From Neorhizobium tomejilense (lineage in GTDB: Bacteria; Pseudomonadota; Alphaproteobacteria; Rhizobiales; Rhizobiaceae): a stretch of DNA of 64,000 nucleotides. Every line of letters starts with the position of its first letter. Position 1 is the first letter of the stretch. Position numbers and translations under genes: made by a program. The notes under the pieces are model-generated. The model was not told the origin of the DNA. It made no database searches and saw nothing but the letters and a program-made list of their open reading frames with translations. Below are positions 42,909-51,142 of the stretch, piece after piece. The DNA is taken from NCBI GenBank assembly GCA_002968845.1, contig PVBG01000012.1, forward strand, positions 124,001-188,000, in the 5' to 3' direction.

Positions 42909-43751
42909 TCAGGCCGCATTTTCCAGCACGACCATACCGGCGCCGGTCATCGACGCCGGGGCATGGTAGTGCTTGTGGATGAGATTGACGTCGCTGTTCA
43001 TCGCGGCACGCATGACGAGCCACATGATCAACTCGGCGCCTTCGGAGCCGAATTGTTCGACGTAGTCTTCGCGGGTCATGGCGCGATAGGGTTCCGGATT
43101 GCTGGCGATGCCGTCCAGCCAGGCGCGATCGGCTGCCTGGTTGATGAAGCCGGCGCGGGCGCCCTGCAACTGATGCGACAGGCCACCGGTGCCGAGGATG
43201 ACGACGCGTTCGTCGCCCGGCCAGCTCTCGATCGCTTCGCGCAGGACCTTGCCCATTTCCCAGCAGCGTTGCGGGGTGGGGATCGGATATTGGATGGTGT
43301 TGACCCAGATCGGCAGGACCTTCACCGGCCAGGCTTCCGGCCGGCCGAAGAACAGTTCCATCGGCACCTGCAGGCCGTGATCCACCTCGATCTCGCGGCA
43401 GACCATCGGGTCGAAATGACGCTCAACCAGCTTGTCGACGAAATGCCAGGAGAAATCGACTGCCCCTTCGAATGCCGGAATGGCGCGCGGTCCCCAGCCT
43501 TCATCAACCGGATTGTAGGTCTCGGCGACGCCGACGGCGAAGGTCGGAACGCGGTCGAGGAAGAAGGTATTGCCATGATCGTTGAAGACGACGACGGCGA
43601 TGTCGGGCTTGGCGTCCCGCATCCACTGCTTGCCGACTTCGTAACCGTCGAAGAACGGCTTCCAGTCCGGCGTGTCGCGCAGCCCCTTGTCGAGCGCGGC
43701 ACCAATCGAGGGAACGTGGCTCGTTCCAAGCCCACCGATGATCTTAGCCAT
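42909..43751 (-). CDS. class III extradiol ring-cleavage dioxygenase, catalytic beta subunit (LigB-like)
   Basis: 280 aa from ATG at 43751. LigB-type enzymes open protocatechuate or related catechols next to the hydroxyls with Fe(II) and O2. Metal and active-site residues: GLGTSHVPSIG (His12), VVFNDHGNTFF (His about 60), a Glu near the C-terminal end and ILGTGGLSHQLQG (catalytic His about 195). Blocks GWGPRAIPAFEGAVDFSWHF, PIPTPQRCWEMGKVLREAI. It overlaps the LigA-like gene by 8 nt, so the two subunits are coupled. Substrate not certain: protocatechuate, gallate or a methylated analogue. Confidence 0.88.
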   Translation of the reverse strand: MAKIIGGLGTSHVPSIGAALDKGLRDTPDWKPFFDGYEVGKQWMRDAKPDIAVVVFNDHGNTFFLDRVPTFAVGVAETYNPVDEGWGPRAIPAFEGAVDFSWHFVDKLVERHFDPMVCREIEVDHGLQVPMELFFGRPEAWPVKVLPIWVNTIQYPIPTPQRCWEMGKVLREAIESWPGDERVVILGTGGLSHQLQGARAGFINQAADRAWLDGIASNPEPYRAMTREDYVEQFGSEGAELIMWLVMRAAMNSDVNLIHKHYHAPASMTGAGMVVLENAA

Positions 43752-44097
43752 TGCGCTTTTTTCCCAGCCTCAGATGCAGGAAGTCTTCGTGTTCCATGCT
43801 GGCCTGGGCCGCACCGATCCTGGTGATCGGGGTCGGATCGACCGCGGAAATCTTCAGGATGAAGAAGAGATTGCCGCCGAGGCGCACCATCTCATGCCAG
43901 TCGCGGGCCATGACCGCCGACTTTTCGTGGGCGCTCAGGCCGAAACTGTCGAGATAGGCCTCTTCATCAGCCTTGAAGGCTGCGCGGTTGGCGGGCTGGC
44001 CAAGCGCCATCGCCATCTTGTTGATCCGGTAGCCGCGGATCGAGCCTGCCCGGTCGAAGAGCGGGGTATCCGGTATCGTAGCTGCTGCTTCACTCAT
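43744..44097 (-). CDS. extradiol dioxygenase small alpha subunit (LigA-like)
   Basis: 117 aa from ATG at 44097; this ATG overlaps the stop of the hydrolase gene as ATGA. LigA domain: GYRINKMAMALGQPANRAAF, KADEEAYLDSFGLSAHEKSA, VMARDWHEMVRLGGNLFFIL, KISAVDPTP. The alpha subunit forms a lid over the LigB active site. Its presence next to LigB supports a two-subunit protocatechuate 4,5-dioxygenase-like enzyme rather than the single-chain gallate dioxygenase. Confidence 0.9.
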   Translation of the reverse strand: MSEAAATIPDTPLFDRAGSIRGYRINKMAMALGQPANRAAFKADEEAYLDSFGLSAHEKSAVMARDWHEMVRLGGNLFFILKISAVDPTPITRIGAAQASMEHEDFLHLRLGKKRNG

Positions 44098-44801
44098 TGG
44101 GATTCTCCAAATCTGCGCGCCAGCCATTCGGTGATGGCGGCGGCGGTTTCCACGGGTCGCTCCACGGGAGCGAAGTGCCCGGCATTTTCGATGATGACGA
44201 GCTCGGCATCCGGCGCTGCGTCGGCGATTTCCTGGTGCTGGGCGATCGGGCTCCAGCCGTCCTGGCGAGCAGCGACAAGCAGGATGGGACAACGAAGATC
44301 GGCGATATAGGCGCTGGCGTCCGGGCGGCCGATAAGGGCGCGGATTTGGCGCTCATGAACTTGCGGGCCTGCCCTGAGGACCATGGCGTGGAGGCGTCCG
44401 ATCAGGTCCTTGTCACCCACGCGGGCCGGATCGAGCATCGGCGGCAACCATTGCTGCGCCAGGTCCTCGATGCTGCGGTTGCCGAGATCGATCATCTGCT
44501 GACGCTTGATTTCCTCGCCTTCGCGCTTTGGATGATGCCCCGTATTGGCCAGCACAAGACCGCGAACCCGATCCGGCGCCATGCGAGCCATCTCCAGGGC
44601 GACACGCCCGCCCATCGAGTGGCCGACAGCAACGACATCGCCATCCATCTCATCGAGAAGCGTTCGAGCCATACCGGTGATCGATGCGCCGTCGGAGAGA
44701 TCGGCGTGATGAACTGGCATGGCGCCAGACGCCGCTTCGGCCAAGGGCGCCCAGACGATGGCGTCCGATACAAGTCCGGGTATGAGAACAAGGGTCGTCA
44801 T
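44094..44801 (-). CDS. alpha/beta hydrolase in the aromatic operon
   Basis: 235 aa from ATG at 44801, with AGGAAG four nt upstream. Catalytic triad visible: nucleophile Ser in VAVGHSMGGRVALEMARMAP (about residue 77), Asp in AARQDGWSPIAQHQE, His in IENAGHFAPVERP. No signal peptide. First gene of the operon hydrolase-LigA-LigB-YciI. In such clusters it may hydrolyse an aromatic ester before ring cleavage or a lactone after it; the order of genes does not decide. Confidence 0.85.
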   Translation of the reverse strand: MTTLVLIPGLVSDAIVWAPLAEAASGAMPVHHADLSDGASITGMARTLLDEMDGDVVAVGHSMGGRVALEMARMAPDRVRGLVLANTGHHPKREGEEIKRQQMIDLGNRSIEDLAQQWLPPMLDPARVGDKDLIGRLHAMVLRAGPQVHERQIRALIGRPDASAYIADLRCPILLVAARQDGWSPIAQHQEIADAAPDAELVIIENAGHFAPVERPVETAAAITEWLARRFGESQ

Positions 44802-44869
44802 GATCTTCCTATCGGACCAGCCTGTGTGGGGCAGATCGCCCAACCGCCAGCCGAAAATCCGCTGGTGCA

Positions 44870-44950
44870 ATGTATACATCGATTTTATTTGGGATACAAT
44901 ATACCGGACTACAAGCCAATTATGATCACAATTTACATATTTGGGATACA
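44870..44950. promoter_or_regulatory. putative operator region of the LigAB-like operon
   Basis: A perfect 10-bp palindrome ATGTATACAT (44870-44879) and two identical 12-mers ATTTGGGATACA at 44887-44898 and 44939-44950, 52 bp apart (five helical turns). The segment is A/T-rich compared with its surroundings and lies 70-150 bp upstream of the first gene. GntR-type regulators often bind such TGTATACA palindromes. No regulator gene is adjacent. Confidence 0.55.
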
Positions 44951-44992
44951 TATTTCCGAATAGCGCGTGCTCAAACGCCGAGGCCGCAAAAC

Positions 44993-45020
44993 AAAAGGGC
45001 GATTGCCGTGGCAATCGCCC
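44993..45020 (-). terminator. intrinsic terminator of the MetE-like gene
   Basis: Perfect 10-bp stem GGGCGATTGC (44997-45006) with GCAATCGCCC (45011-45020), loop CGTG. On the minus strand the stem is followed by TTTT (44996-44993). It separates the MetE-like gene from the LigAB-like operon. Confidence 0.9.
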
Positions 45021-45047
45021 CTGTTATCCACGCACTCAACTGGAAGA

Positions 45048-46079
45048 TCAGGCAGCCTCGCCGAGTTCCCGGCGCATGATCTTGGCGCCCTCGACCATCG
45101 CCTTCATCTTGCCGAAGGCGACCTCGCGGGGCAGGTATTTCATGCCGCAATCGGGCGCGACGATGATGTTCTTCGCCTCGACGTAAGGCAGCGCCCGGCG
45201 GATGCGGTCGGCGACGGTTTCGGGAGTCTCGATATTCATGTCCGACAGGTCGATGACACCGAGCATCAGCGTCTTGCCGGAAAGGCCGGTCAGCGTCGAG
45301 CAATCGAGGTTCGACTGCGCGGTTTCGAGCGACACCTGATGGCAGGAGCAGTCCGAAAGCTGGGTCAGGAAGGAATATCCTGACGGCCGCTCGTGGATGA
45401 TGGCCGCATAACCGAAGCAGATATGCACGGCCGTCGTGCCCTGGACGCCGTCCAGCGCGCGATTAAGCGCCGCGAGTCCATACTGTTCCGCCTTCTGCGG
45501 CCGGGCCTGCATGTAAGGTTCGTCGATCTGCACCACGTCGGCGCCGGCGGCGAAGAGATCGCGGATCTCGGCGTTCACCGCGTCGGCATAGTCGTAGGCG
45601 GCTTCTTCTTCCGACTTGTAGAAATCGTTCTGGGCCTGCTGCGACATGGTGAAGGGGCCGGGAACGGTGATCTTGATCTTGCGGTTCGTGTGGCTGCGCA
45701 GGAATTTCACGTCCTCCGCCTCGACCGCGTGTTTGCGGCGGATCTTGCCGGTAATGCGCGGCACCGGGTTCGGGTGGCCGGAGCGATCGAGCGCCGAGCC
45801 CGGATTATCGAGATCGACGCCTTCGAGCGCGGTCGCGAAGCGGTTCGAATAGCTCTCGCGGCGGATTTCACCATCGGTGATGATGTCGAGGCCGGCTTCC
45901 TCCTGAGCCTTGATCGCCATGATCGTCGCGTCGTTCTGGGCTTCGGCGAGGTATTCCTGGGGGATGCGCCAGAGTTCCCTGGCGCGGACGCGGGGCGGGA
46001 AACGGCCCGCGAGCTTGGCGCGGTCGATCAGCCATTCCGGCTGCGGATAACTGCCTACGAGTGTCGTTGGAAAAAGCAC
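45048..46079 (-). CDS. MetE-core methyltransferase (cobalamin-independent methionine synthase C-terminal family)
   Basis: 343 aa from GTG at 46079, with GGGAGGA seven nt upstream. It matches only the C-terminal zinc-binding half of MetE (which is about 750 aa). Blocks: LFPTTLVGSYPQPEWL, EEAGLDIITDGEIRRESYSN, KITVPGPFTMSQQ, DVVQIDEPYMQARP. Zinc ligands: TAVHICFGYAA (His, Cys), a Glu in IDEP and APDCGMKYLPR (Cys). Such short forms take methyl groups from folate or other donors to a thiol. Next to an aromatic cluster it might recycle methyl groups from methoxylated aromatics, an inference. Confidence 0.85.
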   Translation of the reverse strand: MLFPTTLVGSYPQPEWLIDRAKLAGRFPPRVRARELWRIPQEYLAEAQNDATIMAIKAQEEAGLDIITDGEIRRESYSNRFATALEGVDLDNPGSALDRSGHPNPVPRITGKIRRKHAVEAEDVKFLRSHTNRKIKITVPGPFTMSQQAQNDFYKSEEEAAYDYADAVNAEIRDLFAAGADVVQIDEPYMQARPQKAEQYGLAALNRALDGVQGTTAVHICFGYAAIIHERPSGYSFLTQLSDCSCHQVSLETAQSNLDCSTLTGLSGKTLMLGVIDLSDMNIETPETVADRIRRALPYVEAKNIIVAPDCGMKYLPREVAFGKMKAMVEGAKIMRRELGEAA

Positions 46080-46242
46080 TGTCTCATCCTCCCATGTGTC
46101 AGTGTTGAAAGACGTTATACCTCGACAGACGGCGGTCGTGTCAATGACGACGGAGGCGTTAGTTCCTTGACGAACGAGAAGTCGCGACCGAATATCGCCC
46201 GCCGCCTGCGAAGGCGGCATTCAAGATTCCCAAGGAGAATTC

Positions 46243-46947
46243 ATGCCGCTGGACCCCAAGATCATCGAGACGCTGAAGGGTGTCTCCACCGCCACGCTGA
46301 CCACGGTGCTTTTGAAAAAGGGCCTGCGCAATGTCTGGATGCGCGGCACCAAGCCGCTGAAGCCGGGCCAGGGCCGCGTTGTGGGGCCGGCCTTCACACT
46401 GCGCTTCGTGCCTGCCCGCGAGGATCTGGCGACGCCGGAAAGCTGGGCTTCGCCGATCTCCACCCGCGCGGCGATCGAGGCGATGCCGGAAGGCTGCGTT
46501 GCAGTGGCTGACGCGCTCGGCGTCACCGATGCCGGCATTTTTGGCGATATTCTCTGCTCGCGGATGGCGAAGCGTGGCGTGGCAGGGCTTGTCACCGACG
46601 GCGTGATGCGTGACGCCGAAGGCGTGCTCGGCAGCGGCATGAAGGTCTGGTGCGACGGTATCGCTGCTCCGCCTTCCGTCGCGGGCCTCACTTTCGTCGG
46701 CTGGCAGGAGCCGATCTCCTGCGGTGGGGTTGCCGTTTTCCCGGATGATATCGTCGTCGTGGATGATGACGGCGCGGTGCTGATCCCCGCCAAGCTGCTC
46801 GACGCGGTCGTCGCCGAGGCGCCGGAACAGGAACGCATGGAAGGCTGGATCATGACCGAGGTCGACCGGGGCGTGCCGCTGCCCGGCCTCTATCCGATGA
46901 ACGCCGAAACGAAAGCCCGCTATCAGGCCTGGAAGGACGCCCAATAA
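46243..46947 (+). CDS. RraA-family protein, possible 4-carboxy-4-hydroxy-2-oxoadipate aldolase-like enzyme
   Basis: 234 aa from ATG at 46243 (AGGAGAATTC upstream). The family includes HMG/CHA aldolases, oxaloacetate decarboxylases and the RNase E regulator RraA. Blocks: GVSTATLTTVLLKKG, GRVVGPAFTLRFVP, DAGIFGDILCSRMAKRGVAG with the GxxGD substrate loop, LVTDGVMRDAEG (metal Asp and Arg), FPDDIVVVDDDGAVLIP. Catalytic residues kept, so an aldolase/decarboxylase is more likely than RraA. It shares one base with the DapA-like gene and is divergent from the MetE-like gene. Confidence 0.8.
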   Translation: MPLDPKIIETLKGVSTATLTTVLLKKGLRNVWMRGTKPLKPGQGRVVGPAFTLRFVPAREDLATPESWASPISTRAAIEAMPEGCVAVADALGVTDAGIFGDILCSRMAKRGVAGLVTDGVMRDAEGVLGSGMKVWCDGIAAPPSVAGLTFVGWQEPISCGGVAVFPDDIVVVDDDGAVLIPAKLLDAVVAEAPEQERMEGWIMTEVDRGVPLPGLYPMNAETKARYQAWKDAQ

Positions 46948-47873
46948 TGACCTTCGGGATCGACACCAAAGGCGTCTACGCCATCGCCACCACGCCGTTC
47001 TTCGAAGACGGATCGATCGATTTTGTCTCGATCGACCGGCTGACGGATTTTTATGAAGAGAGCGGCTGCACCGGCATCACCATTCTCGGGATCATGGGCG
47101 AAGCGCCGAAGATGGAGCCGGAGGAAAGCCGCGCCATCATCAAACGTGTCGTCTCTCGCGCCAAAATTCCGATCATCGTCGGCGTCTCGGCTCCGGGCTT
47201 TGCGGGCATGCGGTCGCTGGCACGCGATGCGATGGACATGGGCGCTGCCGGCGTGATGATCGCCCCGACCCCCGCACTGCGCACCGACGACCAGATCGTC
47301 AGCTATTTTGCCGGCGCCGTCGAAGCGGTCGGCGACGACGTGCCGTGGGTGCTGCAGGATTATCCGCTGACACTGACCGTCGTCATGTCGCCGGGCGTGA
47401 TCGCTAGGATCATCACCAACCACCCGTCCTGCCTGATGCTGAAGCACGAGGACTGGCCGGGTCTCGAAAAAGTGTCGAAGCTGCGCGCCATGCAGAAGGC
47501 GGGCGAGCTGCGCCCGTTCTCGATCCTTTGCGGCAATGGCGGCATGTTCCTCGATTTCGAACCGGAACGCGGCGCCGACGGCGCAATGACCGGCTACGGT
47601 TTCCCCGACATGCTGACGGAACTGGTTGGCCTATTCGCCGCCGGCAAACGCGACGAGGCGCATGACCTGTTCGATGCGCATCTGCCATTGATCCGCTACG
47701 AGCAGCAGGCCGGCATCGGTCTGGCGATCCGCAAACACGTGCTGAGACGGCGCGGCGTCATCACCTCGGATGCCCAGCGCAAACCGGCCCAGATGCTTTC
47801 TGCGACCGCCAAGGCGGAAGTTGACTATCTGCTCACCCGTCTCGCCAAACACGACAGGCGCGCGGCGCTTTGA
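46947..47873 (+). CDS. DapA/N-acetylneuraminate lyase superfamily aldolase
   Basis: 308 aa from ATG at 46947, overlapping the RraA-like stop as TAATG. TIM-barrel class I aldolase: GVYAIATTPFFEDGSIDFVS, ITILGIMGEAPKMEPEESRA, IIVGVSAPGFAGMRSLARDA, QDYPLTL with the catalytic Tyr, and the Schiff-base lysine in CLMLKHEDWPG (about residue 166). Not dapA itself: the usual GTTGE pocket is GIMGEA. It probably cleaves or forms a 2-oxoacid; together with the RraA-like enzyme it may finish a catabolic route to pyruvate. Confidence 0.85.
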   Translation: MTFGIDTKGVYAIATTPFFEDGSIDFVSIDRLTDFYEESGCTGITILGIMGEAPKMEPEESRAIIKRVVSRAKIPIIVGVSAPGFAGMRSLARDAMDMGAAGVMIAPTPALRTDDQIVSYFAGAVEAVGDDVPWVLQDYPLTLTVVMSPGVIARIITNHPSCLMLKHEDWPGLEKVSKLRAMQKAGELRPFSILCGNGGMFLDFEPERGADGAMTGYGFPDMLTELVGLFAAGKRDEAHDLFDAHLPLIRYEQQAGIGLAIRKHVLRRRGVITSDAQRKPAQMLSATAKAEVDYLLTRLAKHDRRAAL

Positions 47874-47904
47874 GAGCCCCTCATTAGTGAAGCCGGACAA
47901 GTGT

Positions 47905-48080
47905 CACCACCTCACCCCGCCTCCGCTTTACTCGGCGGACCTCTCCCCGAGCGGAGAGGATGAGCGGCGGCGCCTGCGCACCCAACAACTGAGGCAAAGA
48001 GGTCGAGAGACGGCGCGGCATATCTCTTCTCCCCGGCGGGGAGAAGGTGCCGGCAGGCGGATGAGGGGGTCTTCGGACTT
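47905..48080. repeat. RIME-like rhizobial intergenic repeat
   Basis: Ends CACCTCACCCCGCCTCCGC and GGCAGGCGGATGAGGGGGT are imperfect inverted partners. Inside are the near-palindromes CTCTCCCCGAGCGGAGAGG and CTTCTCCCC-GGC-GGGGAGAAG (48026-48046). This is the make-up of Rhizobium-specific intergenic mosaic elements dispersed in Rhizobiaceae genomes. It lies between two convergent genes and may also act as a terminator. Confidence 0.75.
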
Positions 48081-48085
48081 CTACC

Positions 48086-49201
48086 TCAACCCAAGCTCAA
48101 GCTCTTCACCCTCTCCGCGATCGCCATGGAGGCGGTGAGGCCAGGGCTTTCTATGCCGTAAAGGGCGGCATAGGCCGGGTGGCCGGTCGTTTCAGGTCCC
48201 TGAATGATAAAGTCGCCGGCCCCTCCCCCGTTCGGACCGGCTACCTTCGACCGCATGCCCGCATAGGCAGGCTGCAGGGCGCCATCCGGCAGATTTGGCC
48301 AATAGCGGCGGATCGCTGCATAGAACTTGTCGGCGCGGCGGGGATCGACGTCGTAGTCGATCGTCTCGACCCATTCGACATCCGGGCCGAACCGCGCCTG
48401 GCCGGCGAGATCAAGCGTCAGGTGGACGCCGAGCCCGCCGGTCTCCGGCACCGGGTAGATCAGCCGTTCCGCCGGCGCACGGGCGGCCAATGAGAAATAG
48501 CAACCCTTTGCATAATGGCGCTCGGGCACCGTTTTCCTGTCGAGGCCGATCATGCCTTCGGAGATCGCCCAGGCGCTTAGGCCGGCCGAGTTCACCACCA
48601 GGTTCGCCTCGATCTCCACGGGATCGCGGCCGCCGACCGAAAGCCGTACCGCATCGGCCAGAAACTCGCCGCCAAGGACGGGAGAGTTCAGCACGATGCT
48701 GCCGCCATGCGCTTCGATATCGGCGATATAGGCTTCCATCAGGCGGTGGCTGTCGATGATGCCGGTCGAGGGGGAGACAAGTGCTGCAAAGCCCGTGATC
48801 TGCGGCTCGAGGCGGGCAAGTTCGGCGCCGTCGATCAGCCGGCAATCGTCGACGCCATTGGCTTGCGCCTGTTTCAGCAGTTTTTCGAGATAGGCGACTT
48901 CGGCCTCGTTCGAGGCGACGACCAGTTTGCCACATCTCTTGTGCGGAATATGCCGGTCGCGGCAATAGTCGTAGAGCTTCACCTTGCCGGCGACGCTGAG
49001 TTCGGCCTTGAGGCCGCCGGTCGGGTAATAGAGTCCAGCGTGGATGACTTCGCTGTTGCGGGAAGAGGTAATGCTGCCTGTCATCGGCTCAGCTTCCAGG
49101 AGCACGACCTCGCGGCCGGCAATTGCCAGTTCGCGGGCCACCGCCAGCCCCACCACGCCGCCGCCGATGACGACGCAATCGAGCGTCAACACTTCACCCA
49201 T
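48086..49201 (-). CDS. FAD-dependent oxidoreductase, L-2-hydroxyglutarate oxidase (LhgO)-like
   Basis: 371 aa from ATG at 49201. DAO-family flavoprotein: dinucleotide site DCVVIGGGVVGLAVARELA (residues 8-26), SSRNSEVIHAGLYYPTGGLK, typical of LhgO, SPSTGIIDSHRLMEAYIADI, NSAGLSAWAISEGMIG, HYAKGCYFSLAARAPAE, YAGMRSKVAGPNGGGAGDFI. LhgO oxidises L-2-hydroxyglutarate and feeds electrons to the respiratory chain. No signal peptide. Monocistronic, convergent with the DapA-like gene across the RIME-like repeat. Confidence 0.88.
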   Translation of the reverse strand: MGEVLTLDCVVIGGGVVGLAVARELAIAGREVVLLEAEPMTGSITSSRNSEVIHAGLYYPTGGLKAELSVAGKVKLYDYCRDRHIPHKRCGKLVVASNEAEVAYLEKLLKQAQANGVDDCRLIDGAELARLEPQITGFAALVSPSTGIIDSHRLMEAYIADIEAHGGSIVLNSPVLGGEFLADAVRLSVGGRDPVEIEANLVVNSAGLSAWAISEGMIGLDRKTVPERHYAKGCYFSLAARAPAERLIYPVPETGGLGVHLTLDLAGQARFGPDVEWVETIDYDVDPRRADKFYAAIRRYWPNLPDGALQPAYAGMRSKVAGPNGGGAGDFIIQGPETTGHPAYAALYGIESPGLTASMAIAERVKSLSLG

Positions 49202-49327
49202 GCCATTCTCCGCACTTTTGCCTTCCGGTCGGCGGGCGGGATGATATACGAGAAATCCATTGCGGCCAGCGCTTCGGCCGCCATGGTTCGATTGGGAGGA
49301 GTTTCAAATCATGCAGGAATTTCCGCG

Positions 49328-50278
49328 ATGAAGGTCGTATTTCTGGATCGCGACACGATCGGCCCTTCGGTGACGATCACCCGGCCCGCGTTCGCTCATG
49401 AATGGGTAGAGTATGGCAAGACGGCGCCGGAGGACGTGGCTTCCCGTATCGCGGATGCCGATATTGTCATCACCAACAAGGCGCCGGTGCACGAGCAATC
49501 GATCGCAAATGCCCCGAAGCTGAAAATGATCGCGGTCGCCGCGACCGGCTATGACGTGATCGACCTCGCCTTCGCCAAGGAGCGCGGTATCACCGTCTCC
49601 AACGTGCGCGGTTACGCGGTCAATACCGTGCCGGAGCATACATTCGGCCTGATCTTCGCGCTGCGCCGTTCGATCGTCGGTTTTCGTGAGGACGTGATCG
49701 CCGGCGAATGGCAGCGCGCCAACCAGTTCTGCTTCTTCAACCATCCGATCAAGGATCTGGCCGGTTCGACGCTCGGCATTTTTGGGCGCGGCACGCTCGG
49801 CAGGTCGGTGGCGAAGATCGCCGAGGCATTCGGCATGAAGGTCATCTTCGCGGCCCGGAAAGCTGCCGAAAAGGTCGAGCCTGGCTACACTGCCTTCGAC
49901 GAGGTGCTGGAAACATCTGATATCATCACCTTTCACATGCCGCTGACGCCGGCGACCCGCGACCTCATCAGCCTGGCCGAGTTCCGAAAGATGAAGCGGC
50001 ATCCGCTGATCATCAATACCGCCCGCGGCGGCCTGGTGAACGAGGCCGATCTGGTGACTGCGCTCGACGAGGGCCTGATCGGCGGCGCCGGTTTCGACGT
50101 GCTGACCAAGGAGCCGCCGGCGCCGGACAATCCGCTGCTGACGATCCTGGAGCGGCCGAACTTCATCCTCACGCCGCATGTGGCCTGGGCGAGCGACGAG
50201 GCGATGCAGACGCTCTGGGCGCAGGTCATCACCCATGTCGAGAATTTTGAGAAGGGCTCGCCGTCCAACGCGCTCTGA
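49328..50278 (+). CDS. D-isomer-specific 2-hydroxyacid dehydrogenase (glycerate dehydrogenase-like)
   Basis: 316 aa from ATG at 49328, with AGGAA eight nt upstream; a much longer open frame upstream is antisense to lhgO-like. Rossmann motif LGIFGRGTLGRSVAKIAEAF (about residue 147), catalytic Arg in NTARGGLVNEADLV (about 235), Glu in FDVLTKEPP and His in ILTPHVAWAS (about 283). Substrate specificity (glycerate, hydroxypyruvate, lactate) cannot be read. It precedes a GNAT gene by 25 nt and may share a transcript. Confidence 0.9.
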   Translation: MKVVFLDRDTIGPSVTITRPAFAHEWVEYGKTAPEDVASRIADADIVITNKAPVHEQSIANAPKLKMIAVAATGYDVIDLAFAKERGITVSNVRGYAVNTVPEHTFGLIFALRRSIVGFREDVIAGEWQRANQFCFFNHPIKDLAGSTLGIFGRGTLGRSVAKIAEAFGMKVIFAARKAAEKVEPGYTAFDEVLETSDIITFHMPLTPATRDLISLAEFRKMKRHPLIINTARGGLVNEADLVTALDEGLIGGAGFDVLTKEPPAPDNPLLTILERPNFILTPHVAWASDEAMQTLWAQVITHVENFEKGSPSNAL

Positions 50279-50302
50279 GGCAACACGCTCGGAGGAGAGG
50301 TC

Positions 50303-51142
50303 ATGACATCCGCCATTTCCCATCGCCGCTTGTCGGATTGCAGCCTGCAAGAGGCGGCCGAAGGTTTTACCGCCGGCTTTTCGGGCTATGTGGTGCCAAT
50401 GAATGTGACGGTCCCGTCGTTGCGGTTGCGCATCGAACGCGATCATGTCGATCTCGACGAGAGCTTCGTCTATTTCGACGGCGAAAAACCGGCGGGCATT
50501 CTGCTGATCGGCCGGCGGGGTGATCTTTCGCGGGTCGGCGCGGTCGGCATGGGGCCGACGATCCGCGGCCGCGGTTTCGGACGCAGCGTTATGCTGGATG
50601 CCATCGAGGCCGCGAAGGCGCGCGGCGACCGAAAGCTCATCCTCGAGGTGATCAACACCAATGAGCGGGCGCGCGATCTCTATCTGTCGCTCGGCTTCGT
50701 GATTACCCGCAAACTTGTGGGCTTCGGCCGCAGCCGCAAGCTTGCCGCGCCGGATGTGGCGCCGGCCAAGGAAAGCGACCTGAAGACGGCCGCAGCGATG
50801 CTCGTAAAACTCGCCGATGCCGGTCTCTCCTGGCAGACGGATCCCCGGAGTTTCGAGAGAGCCGGCGCGCCGCTGAAAGGTTTTGTGCTCGGCGACAAGG
50901 CGGCCGTACTTCTGGATGACTCGGGCAAGGATATCCGGCTCCTCGGCCTCGCGGTCGATCCCGCCCATCGCCGACAGGGGTTTGGCCGGTCGCTGACCGA
51001 TGCCCTTGCCTCCCGTTATCCGGGCCGCAGGCTCTTCATCATCGAAAACGTGCCGGAGGGCCTGCTCGACCGCTTCATGCGGCGGATCGGCTGGCGGAAA
51101 AGTAGCCTCACCCAGTCCGAGATGGCCATCGATCTCACCTAG
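50303..51142 (+). CDS. double-GNAT acetyltransferase
   Basis: 279 aa from ATG at 50303 with GGAGGAGAGGTC upstream. Two GNAT folds: the first with the acetyl-CoA loop VGMGPTIRGRGFGRSVM (about residue 85) and LYLSLGFVITRK, the second with LAVDPAHRRQGFGRSLTDAL (about 215). Duplicated GNATs usually have one active and one binding copy. Target unknown. Its last 4 nt overlap the convergent xth gene. Confidence 0.85.
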   Translation: MTSAISHRRLSDCSLQEAAEGFTAGFSGYVVPMNVTVPSLRLRIERDHVDLDESFVYFDGEKPAGILLIGRRGDLSRVGAVGMGPTIRGRGFGRSVMLDAIEAAKARGDRKLILEVINTNERARDLYLSLGFVITRKLVGFGRSRKLAAPDVAPAKESDLKTAAAMLVKLADAGLSWQTDPRSFERAGAPLKGFVLGDKAAVLLDDSGKDIRLLGLAVDPAHRRQGFGRSLTDALASRYPGRRLFIIENVPEGLLDRFMRRIGWRKSSLTQSEMAIDLT

